A DNA stretch of 64,000 nt from Branchiostoma belcheri. Its lineage: Eukaryota > Chordata > Leptocardii > Amphioxiformes > Branchiostomatidae. The notes beneath the pieces were generated by a model, which saw only the letters and a list, made by a program, of their open reading frames with translations, ran no database searches and was not told the origin of the DNA. Shown here piece by piece: positions 45,237 to 55,900 of the stretch. The translations under genes were made by a program, and so were the position numbers. How positions within the stretch are numbered: the first letter of the stretch is position 1; every line of letters starts with the position of its first letter. The DNA lies in assembly GCF_001625305.1 (NCBI RefSeq), contig NW_017803909.1, forward strand, positions 5,055,417 to 5,119,416. The letters are read 5' to 3'.

Positions 45237-47880
45237 CTTCCCCTGCTAGTGACCAAGCATGTCAGAAAAGAACGTCTGTTTTCTGTCCCAACACCTAGAG
45301 GTTCTCAGTCACTTGCCCAGTATAAAACTTGGTGTTTCTTCAACTCCGAAGGTTCAAAGTCGTCTGATGTGGGTATTTGTCCGCCAAAATTCGTCTTACC
45401 TCCCGGTAATACCAGGAGTGGTATTCTACGGGACACTCCGGGTCCAGCTTTCTTCTGCAGTCTGAATGGGGATCAGATCTTAATAGGATTGTGGGAAGAC
45501 CCTGTATTGGGGGAAGACGGGACGGGTCGTGTGTAATCCCGTAAAGCTAGCTTAAATGGCGCACTAGCGGACACTTGAGAAATGTAGCAAACGAGAACAA
45601 GACAGATATTCTCCCCCATTTTGGAAGGACGGCTAAGATTTCATTTCTGGTTTCGTGTAAGACCAGCATCTCTGTTGTTAAGAACACATGGTCTAACAAG
45701 AGAACCAATTGTAGACGTTTATTGTTATCCAAACATCCCAATAGTTAGTTAGTTACTCAGTTACTTAAACCACAATACATTTTATTAATATGTATTAGGC
45801 AACAGTTCCATGATGTGAAATATTTCGCATACATCAATTTCTACTTCCAACTCCTTTAAATTTGAAAACATCGACCAGAAAATGTTGGTAGAAATTGTGT
45901 GTATCAATTCTGGCAGTTGTTTGGGTTATTACGTACATATGTGTATCACTACGAAAATCAAAGGCATTGATATATGCATTTACGCGTGGCTCCATATCTG
46001 TTACTTGTGTTATTTTTAAAGAACGTCGACGGTAATGATGAGTTTGTGCGATCGTTCCTTGCAAATTGGACGGTTGGGATTGTTTCTTTTGCACGACAAA
46101 GTCATACAAACAACCCCCCGACACGCCCTCCTACTGAACCAGCCAACGGTGACCAACACAGTATTCAAATTTGGTCTGAATGTTCCACAGTTAGATGGGA
46201 GGATCATCTTCTTCTGTCGTGTCCGCGTATTGTTAATAGTGAGTGACTGGTGACATCGTAGGTGGCAAAACACGGGCTAGTATGAATGCTAACCCATTCT
46301 AGCCTGGTTACCAGACCTATTATAGCTACCGAGTCCTACATCCTCTCCGCAAATAGGACTCGGGGAGCTATAATAGGTCTGGTAACCAGGCTAAACCCAT
46401 TCAGGTGCCCCACATGGCGAGCTCGGCAAGTTGTGACTACCCCCTCCCCACCCCACCTCATATCTTCAAAACAGTCACATCACTCAGGTGTATTCCAATC
46501 AAACAATTGTCGATGTCAGCTAATCTATATGGATCTTTGTGGATCAGAGTGGATCTTTATGACCAAAAAAAAACCATGTCGGTCACACATGTGCCTAAAC
46601 AAGAATTTTATGAGAACGATACTTGAAATCATGGACATATTTATTGTTGATCTTTAATTTGATTTGCTGTGACTCATACCTTGATAATCGTGGATACATG
46701 AAGTTGCACACCCTTTGTGTATGTCCATGGAGGTGAAAAAAATGACGTCCTAATCTTGAAGTGTTGTCTAAAATTTGACGACATCCACTGACGGTGACGT
46801 CATCGGTGTCTCTAACTCTCGTCTCGTGAACTCTTGTGGTCTTAGCGCCATTTGGGAGATCGAGAGGGTGCACCGGACTGTCAGTACGATACTGTAAATT
46901 TGTTTCGCCAACGAAACCGCATGCTGAACACTATGAAGCTTGAAATCGAACACAGACGCAGTCAATTCAACGTACTGAGCTTGTATTTGCACGTTTATGT
47001 CATTCGGTCAAAGGAAGGTCGCATTGCCACACTGAGAACCAGCAACCTTTGCAGACCGTATGAATGTTGAAAACAAGTTTAAGCTGATCAGTCCTGACAA
47101 AGCCCTCGGCACAAACACTTACTCTGGAGTGGCAGGCTCGTCGCAAACACATTAACCCTGCCTCGGGTAAAATCATGATCCCTTACAGCGGCCCTCAAGC
47201 ATCAGGCCGTAATCCTGCCTGGTTACATTGGCAGAAATCCGTCTTTTCTTCTGCTGTCACCAAGCGCGGGGATTATGTCCATGGAGACGACAGACGCCCT
47301 GGAAACTACCAAACAACTTCCGCGGAGCCGAGTTTTTAAGTACTCGCTAAAAGGTTGGAACTATAAGGTTTAAGCAGAACTGTTGAAAAGGACGACGGCA
47401 GACTTAAACTAACAATTAGACAGCGAGGAAAGTGAAATCGAGCGGTGTCGCTGGTTGAAGAAAGGAGACGATTCTTGTATTCCTCTGTTTTTCTTAAGCT
47501 TTCCACACTTCAGGTAGGGAAGCATTCGTAGCCAAAACGCCGTCCCCTGAGAGAAAACACGTGCATGTCACACGCTTGAGTGTCAGTGAATGACCCGCAA
47601 ACATCCCAGAAAATCCGCACACAAGTCCCTGTAGGAATCCCCCGTTTGTTTGGGCACCGGGGATCAGGTAGCTGGTCGTGTAAGTGATATCAATTAGTGC
47701 CATACTTCTGCTCAATGAGAGGGGAATACTGAGCGACAAAGGACGGCGGACAAAACCAACAAACCGACTGAACAGGCCAATATTTCTTCCTGTCACCGGC
47801 TTTTCTTTACCACAAGAGACTCGAGTACTAGCGGCGTAGGACAACATGTACCCGGGCTGTACGATGGGTTAGCGCCGGTC
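45237..47880. other. Divergent intergenic region between the two CUB/LDLa genes
   Basis: A 2.6-kb spacer between two divergently transcribed paralogues, so it should contain both promoters. No TATA box or other motif could be assigned with confidence. Contains the palindrome at 46300-46393 and otherwise no coding evidence. Confidence 0.45.
46300..46393. mobile_element. TAGCCT palindromic element 5
   Basis: Nearly perfect arms of about 41 bp beginning TAGCCTGGTTACCAGACC, flanked by perfect 9-bp repeats AACCCATTC (46291-46299 and 46394-46402). Its arms resemble element 3 (23371-23443). Confidence 0.8.
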
Positions 47881-50800
47881 ATGTCTGGCTCAATGGGACC
47901 GGAGCGGAGGGGCCGTGTTTGCGCAAGGGTCGACGGACGTCGCCAGACGTGGCCGACATGTGCCCGTAACCTTGGTCTTCTCTGTTTCCTCTACTTTTCG
48001 GTGTCGCTATGCCAAGGACAGGGACTCCCGACGAGTAAGTGACCGCATTTGATACACGTAACAAACCATATAACCATCTGTATGATGTGATTTTGTGTCC
48101 GACTACAATGTTTCGGTTTGTCATGCAATGAAATGTTTGGTATCATTTCACGATTCTCACAATCATTTTGTGTTTTGATCAAGCTGACAGGACATTACTG
48201 TCATCTATATTTCAAAATTCGTCAGGAACAGACAGAGAAGTGAAAAATCTAACTTTATTCCTACGGAAAGTTGTGTTTTAAAGCAGGACCACGCACGGCC
48301 TACTGTTGCCCAGCTGAACTCACAGAAAGTCCCCGTTTGTTATCAGCTGTTCATTTCTAACCGTAGCGAAGTTTTCCGTCATGGTCGACACGTTTTTGTG
48401 GCTTGGCTGCCGGGTCTAGCACCTAGTGTGTTCTGAATCCACTCATTTTGCGAGCGATTTTCTTGCCTTTTTCATTCTCGAACTAGTACAAGACGCTATA
48501 GCTCACATATTAACACACTTTAAAAACCCCCAAAAACTGTGTCTATAGCAGTTTGGAGGGCAAATGTCATTCAGTGTATCAGATTGTATCAGTGACTTTT
48601 GGGTGCGTAAAACCGGATGCCTAATAATGACTCAAATGGTCCAAAACGGTCCTAACCTTGTACTCACTGCGCTAATGGATAAGAAAATGGTGTAGGAAAA
48701 AGGGTACTACGTGTAGTAACAATTCCAGCTCACTATATATAGCGTTTTTCGTATTTTTCTATAATAGCACTGTGAATCAGGAGAATTTTAAAAGACACAA
48801 GTATCTAAATCTTGAGTACGAACACTAATATTGCAGTTTGAAAGTTATCAGATGACCATGTCCATTCCTCGTGCTACATGCCGTTTTTATGTACTTCCGA
48901 GTTAACAAAATACCAGATGCCTTGATCTGCCGCCAAAGTCATGCAACTGTAGCAACCGCACGTTTCAGTCACACATGCATGTCCAGAGAACGAACCCTGG
49001 TACGGGGGAAGGAGCTACCATACAGCATTCCCACGAATAACACTTTGACTTGAATATAAAGAGCAGACATGCCATCCTTACATATTTTCGTACTTAATCC
49101 GAACAGAAAATTGTTCTAAACGTGCATGCGTGCCATGTGGTGGAAATCGGAAGGCATGCCAACACGGCAAGTGTACTAATCCGTAAGGACAACAAGATTT
49201 CTCAGCGAGGTCGTCCCGAAAGTGTGTCTTTGGTTCACGTATGTCGTAGATAACGGTGTCAATGTTACAGTAGTTATATGGGTTGTCTGTATGACACAGC
49301 AAGCCTTTTTTAACGGAGTGGTTCAATGCAAGGTCTATACGACCACTTCTCGGCATTGAAGTAGAAATATGAAAGAAACATGGCTATGTCAAGAGATGGC
49401 GGTGAGCGTTTGATTTGAAAGCCTGTACATTGTAAGTTGGTGGGAAACACTTGTCAGGGAGGGAATTCCAAAGCTTGGCCGTACGGGGAAAAATCAAAAT
49501 TTTGACAATCAGATTTTAGAAGTAGACCAGTATCATTTCACAAACCGTGAGGTGAAATATTGAAAACATTGGAAAACTGCAATGATCGGTATCGGAGAGT
49601 GAAAGACGGTTACTTTTAGCAGCATGGTCCATATAACTCATACACATATTTCCTCCTGCAGTATCCATGGTGAACTCATGTGGCACATCAGACCAGGACA
49701 ACGGCAAGATCGTGGAGTCTCATGACGACTCAGTCAGCGACTACGTCACGTCATCGCCGCTGGATTGCAGTTTGACCTTCCAGGTGCCCTCGCCGTACAC
49801 AAACATCCTGTTCCAGTTCAGATTCTTCGAGATAACAAGTTCTTTGACCACCACAACTTCTACCAACCCTGTCGGGACGACCCAGTCAGCGGCTGATGCC
49901 TGCGACGACATCGGTGCCCATGTGACATTTTACGACAGTTCGTCCACGTCGGCGTCGGTCCTGTCCGGGCCGCTGTGCGGCAGCAGCACCCCGGGGAGCG
50001 TCGTCACGACCGGCGGCAACCTGACGATGCGACTGGTCATCACTGCCGCGTCCGCGCAAGTCAGCTTCGTGGGAGACTACACGTCCTTCCACACAGGTAT
50101 GTCATGTATCTACTGTAGTACTTCGATGAGCGCTGATATGTAATATTGCTACTACAAGGGAAGGAAGAATAATCCAAGTCACCATTATCAATTGTACGTT
50201 TGATCCAGTCGACAAATGATCAATACTTGTGTACGAACATCCATATGAGAAGATAATCATCGGATAAAGTCCTGTGAAGGTTTCTGGATCCAAAGTAGAA
50301 TATTGGCCCCAAAGTAAGTAGCCTGGGTACCATCCTGGTTAGTTTACCTCCACCCCCTGAGCTATCAACGTAAACTAACCAGGATGGTACCCAGGCTAAA
50401 AAGTAAGCGCTCCGAAATGGGAGAATGATCTAGAGGTCCTCTGCAAAAGAAACTGTCTGTGATATGTTTGTTTTGCTGAATGTAAAGTGTAAGTTATGAT
50501 AGTCATACTAGTATGTTTCTTGCAGACGCAGGCTCCTGTACTGGAGGTAACCTGTTCCAGTGTACCAACAGCAGGTGTATCGCGTACGACCTGACCTGCG
50601 ATCAGACCGGCATCGACAACTGCGGGGACGCGTCGGACCAGTCCTTCGGGCCTCCTGCAAACTGCAACCGTAAGTTGATGTCTTGTAACGCGGTACACTG
50701 CGAGTTTTCTATCAAAAGCTCATGATTTTCATGGTCTTTTAGGTCAGTTTCTATCCAAATTTATCTGTTTCTTGTGCCTTGTGTTGCCATTGGCATTGCT

Positions 50801-51529
50801 GACAGATTACCCTGTATGAAAAAAAAAACGCCTTACGGTTTTTTAAAAGTCTGTCAGTGACTGAGCAAGGATAGACGATGTTCTAGTACAGGAAACCAAC
50901 GTGTTTCTGGTAATAAGCAAAATGATTTGTTTTTACATCGTGTTACAGCGACCACTGCACCCCCGGCCGTGGTGACAGAGGAAGGACTGAGCCCAGCAGT
51001 AGTTGGCGTGGTGGGCACCATGGGAAGCCTCACGTCCGTGGTGGCCCTCTATTGGCTCCTCTGGAAACCTGGTTGGCTGACGTGGCGCCTCAGCTCGTTA
51101 CGTCACGTCAAGTACTTCTTATCCATCGGCCCTCACTGTCTGTCGTGTTCGCAGTTCTGTCAGAACAAGCTCTGCTCTCCCGTGGACTCCTGTCTCGGCA
51201 CGGGCGCTACGCTAGTTACAGTCACTCCTGTCGGCATCACCATCGTGGTAGCCGAGGCAGAGGCGTCCTCCTCCGCTACAGCCTCGCAAAATGCACACAT
51301 CGTGAAAAAAGAGCCCACTAAAACGCGACCTCCGAAGCGACCAGGCAGTCCCTCGGTGGCGGTTGCACCTGCCGCCGCCGCTGCCTCGTCCCCTCCCCTC
51401 CTGTCGGTAGACTACGGGCGGAACGATCTGGTCAGGCTGACCACGGACAGGGCGAGGCCCAGGGAAGGTGACTACTTGGACCAGTACGTCTGGGCCAACA
51501 AGAAAAGACTCGGGATGGACCTGCTATAG
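47881..51529 (+). CDS. Type I membrane protein: signal peptide, CUB, LDLa, TM (gene 2)
   Basis: Four coding exons: 47881-48034, 49662-50096, 50526-50669 and 50949-51529; 437 residues. The start at 47881 opens a basic leader followed by a hydrophobic stretch (LGLLCFLYFSVSLCQG), a signal peptide or anchor. A CUB-like domain (about 55-196) lies in one exon (CGTSDQDNGKI, CSLTF, VTFYDSSS, LCGSS). An LDLa repeat (about 199-244) has FQCTNSRCIAYDLTCD and CGDASDQS. The transmembrane helix (about 259-283) is followed at once by WKPGWLTWRL, matching gene 1. The tail has a Cys-rich patch (HCLSCSQFCQNKLC), an Ala/Pro-rich linker and a basic-acidic end (DQYVWANKKRLGMDLL). Gene 1 splits its CUB domain with an intron but gene 2 does not, so the copies are old. 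A possible poly(A) signal, AATAAA, is at 52013-52018. Ligand and function unknown. Confidence 0.85.
50319..50398. mobile_element. TAGCCT palindromic element 6
   Basis: TAGCCTGGGTACCATCCTGG and its inverse, flanked by 8-bp repeats AAAGTAAG (50311-50318 and 50400-50407, the right one after one extra A). In an intron of CUB/LDLa gene 2. Confidence 0.75.
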
Positions 51530-52964
51530 ACCTGTCCTCAGTAGCAAAAAGCACAAATTATACAATGAACTCATCTCAGTGAATGTCACATTTGTGGTCT
51601 TCAAATCTTTAAAGCACAACCTGCAAGAGCTAAAGGACGCTGTACTCAACTACATACAGTTTTCAGGGAAATACGACAGGTGATAAATCCGTCCATCATT
51701 TAACCTCAAAACAGCAGGAATGACATTTTCTGTTAGCATTTTTTGTGAGTGTTCTATCAGCTTTTCATGATTTGCGGGCCGACACAGAAGTAGACTTGCA
51801 GACGCATAGAACTTGGCATTGGTTGATTTTCTTGTACGCTATCGTCCCCTCCTAGAGGGTTAAAGGCTGTCTATGTACATGTATGTTTTCGAAGTAACTA
51901 AGCAGGCTCAGCCTGAAGTTTGTTTGTTTGCTTATTTCTGTGTACAATATCGTTCAATAATGATAGCCTATCTTATGGACCACATTGTCAAAACGGGTTT
52001 TTGAGTTGTGTAAATAAAATTGGCAGATCGGGTAGTGAAATCAGGACGTTTTGAGACGTTTTATAACTGGTTGCAGAACAAAAGCAGCTGTTTGCGTTTC
52101 GTAATAAAAGATTATATATTAGTTTTGTACACATGTGTATGAATTATCAATTAACTCATAGTGTATATCTCCTGTCAATAATGATTAAACAGCTTCATTA
52201 TGTACAGTTGGAACAACCGTTATTCCTGAAAGGGGTTCATTCGGCCCCCTTTTCAAAACAGTATCAGGGCTAACCAAACACCCGTGGTTCTAAAGATCGT
52301 TTCTACTTTTTTGTGCATAACAGCAGAAAGTTGTGATTCCTGGTAAACAAAAATTCGACGAAGCAACAAGTACGCCGAATGGTTTCTACTACAATTGAAA
52401 CATCGAGATTTGTTGCTCAAATTGCATATGAATTCATCTTTGCTGACTTTTAAGAAACCACGAAGCATTCATTTGCTGCAAGAAATTATCATCATTCGTT
52501 AACACTGTGCTGCAAGTCCTGTAGGTGCATCGTATGTGTGGCCTTGCCGATACTATATAAGTACTTAAGATACTATATATATATATGTGTGTGATAGCGC
52601 TGGTTCTAATGTATCTCCAGGTGATGGAATTTGAAATATGAAAAGAAGAATCATCTCATCGCGCAGGTATCACACAATTACAGTTGCCTTTCCCTGATTC
52701 AGAAAACTAACTCCATTAAAAACCTATTCAATACATTGCTAAAGCTAAATCATATTGAGGTAAAGGACATCCAGATCCTACAACTAATGATGAGAGAAAC
52801 TCCTTTTGTGCTAACCCCGCGCTGTATAGCAGCAGCAGTGTATGCTATAAGTTAGATCTCTCCTTGTCTCCATATCCCATACTTGAAAGGCGTCAATGGG
52901 ATCCTACATAACTATGTGCTATTTGTGCTGCCTTTATGTCAGTGCTCTGATCCCCTCCTCACGT
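51530..52964. other. 3' UTR of CUB/LDLa gene 2 and convergent spacer
   Basis: No coding signal. The first 500 bp are the likely 3' UTR, with AATAAA at 52013-52018. The rest is AT-rich with a short (TA)n run near 52571-52583, ending at the stop codon of the convergent guanylate cyclase gene. Confidence 0.45.
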
Positions 52965-55900
52965 CTAACACTCTAACTCTGGAACTATCTCCTCCGGTAA
53001 GGGTTTGTTAAAACCATTCTTTCCGTAAATCCAGTAGGTTTGGATGGACTTTCCTTCCTAAAGAAAAAAAATATGAAATTATCGTCAGAAACTAAGACGA
53101 TACCAGTACCAAAATATCTTTGTGTTTTTTTTTTAAAGAAAGCGTCGGCGGAAATTAAAATATTACTGTTATTGGCAAGATATTTACTCATTTTTAAATT
53201 ATAGAGATCACGAAATTATTACACTGTATGCGATAAAAGTGGAAAAGAAACTAACGATGTAACAACTTTATCACCTTGATATCAACATCCCCACGTTTGA
53301 CCATGCGGAACCCTCCTATGCCCAGTAGAATATTGGCACAGTCCTCACTAGCCTGAATCTTCATGCCTAGAATAAGATAGAATGCCCGAGAGAATTACCA
53401 AGGACGCAGCAAAAATGTAGCAAACACCATAAGATGGACAGGCGTTATTTTAAGACATCAGCAAGAAGGTGCTCCCCTTCTTAAGTTTTATCTACATTGT
53501 TGGAATGCCTGGTCCACTACACTTCTATAGATGTTTGCGTGTTGTCGTCAAGATAACTCCGCATCAAAATATCACTGAAAGGTTCTATTTTGTACACTTT
53601 TGTACATCCAAAATCAACAACGTTGGATTTTCACCTGAAAGAGAGAGATGCCCACATAAGCCGCCCTTTCATATAAGGTGCGAGTCTTTCTAAAGGCCGG
53701 TCAATAAGAGTGTTAGAGCGGCGGGGAAAGCTGCTTACGTGTGATAATGGAGAAAATGGGACGTGTTGACGTCATCTGGTAATCACAAGAGTAGCCTGGG
53801 TACCATCCGGATTTTCGCTCCGCAACGCTCGTGATTTTTTCGAGCGTTGCGGACCGAAAATTCGGATGGTACCCAGGCTATTACAAGAGTACCCGGGGAT
53901 TTAATGCCGTACAGGTAGTGAAACATAACAGATAATAATCCTCTTTTAGAGACGATCTGAGGTAAGGGATTTAACCTCTCCACGAAAATGCAGTATTCAT
54001 CATCTGGTGGCCTTGCAACCAGCTTAAAAAGAGAGCGCACAGCTATGGCACATATACAGCAGAACCAAGGCTCTCAATGGTTGTGCCATTCCCTGCTTAC
54101 CTTCTCCGGTTGTCTCCATCGTTAGTGCCACGCTGACGGTGTCGCCGAACACCGAGTAACGCGGCATGTTGAACCCCACCACGCCCGCTACAACTGGGCC
54201 TGGGGAAAAGATATTTAACAACTTAACTCATAGGGAATTCGAAGAGGTTCTTGTTCTTGAAAAAAATACTGTGCAACACCCCTCTGTTTGGGGAGTGCGC
54301 TGCGTCGTTATTGTTTCCTCAGATGCTGGAGTACGGCTTCCTTAATTGAAGTTGTCAGGTTTTGTGATTTCAGAAATGTCCTGAGGAAGCGCGTTCCAGT
54401 CACTGACTGTCTGAGGAAAACCTGTCTGAGGAAAAACTGACTGAGAAGTATCTGCAGCAGTGTTTATGAAATGGTAGAGTCTTGTAGGAATTTGGGTTGG
54501 AGTGTCGCGATTGGAGGTCCAACGAATTCATAAGACTGAAATCAATAAAAGTCTAGATTTGACTGTTTGAATGTTTTAGGTGTGACAAGTTGTTCACTGT
54601 GTACAACCAATCAGTTATAACCCTTGCGCGCCTGCGAAGCTGGTCTGTTACGCTGATTGGCGGTTCTACTGGCTGACCACGAAAACTTAGCTTCAGTCCA
54701 GGCTTACCCGTGTGCATCCCCAGGCGGACCTGCAGCGCCCTGTCCCCGAGGAACCTGCTTCTGAAGCCGCAGACCGTGCTGACCAGGTCCAGGGCCATGG
54801 TGGCGATCTGACCGGCATGTCTGTTCCCATTGCGTACAGGGAGGCCGGACACTACCATCGTACTGGCATCAGCCACGCTGTCCAGCTGGGAAAATACGCA
54901 CAATACTACATTTTCTTCTTTATTCTTTGCAAATGTAAGTTTCTCAGTTTTTATACCATGCTACAACAATGGCATATGCAGTACGGCACATTTGGTGAGA
55001 AAGAAACACCAAGTGCAAATAAGATTGATAAGATAGAAAGATAAAGATTTTTTAAAAAATGACACAAACTAAGAAAAAATGTGTAATTGTTTCTACCAAC
55101 CTGGGTCACGTCATAGCGTTCAAACACCTCATCAAAACTGTTGTACAGGTCATTCATCAGGTCTATCACCTGGAAAGACAGGATGGATTCGTGAAATCGT
55201 GGATTTCTTCACGACGAACAGAATGACTATATAAGTGATGTGCTAAAAACATCTTATGTGAATGGAGCAATGAACACGACGTTTCTTCATTTCATCAATG
55301 GAAGTAAGATGATAGCTGACCTCCATGGCCTGCAGCTCGGAGCAGATAGAGGACAGGTTGATGACGTTACAGTGACAGATGGTGACCGTCTCGAACGCCT
55401 CGGCGTTCACGGGCAGGCCGGCTTTCAAATTATCAGCCACTCCCCTGGACAGAAACAGTACAACAGACTTGGATAACGTTTCTGCTAGCAACTTGATTCA
55501 TAGTGCAGTTTTTAGGGCTTGAGAAACAAATATTTTCCAAGTAAATATTCTAGTCACTATTCTTATCTACATACTGAGTTGAAACAACACTTCCCGAATA
55601 TGTACTGACATTCATGGAGCAAAAATGCCTAAAATTGTGACATAAAACGGCTTCTGGTAGGATCCAGGGCTTATTTTTGGGGTGCCACCCACAAAATAAA
55701 GGAGACATCTTGGGATTTCTTTCTGTACTGTTTTAAATGCTCAAAGTATGGAATACTAAATGCAAAATGTGCTAATGTAGTGCAGTATATGTCAATATCA
55801 TATAGATTGAATGATTCAGAATATTCTAGTTTTGCCGCCCTGAAATTGCACTGGATGCCTTTAACATGAATGTAATGAATATGAATATAGTGGGGAAATG

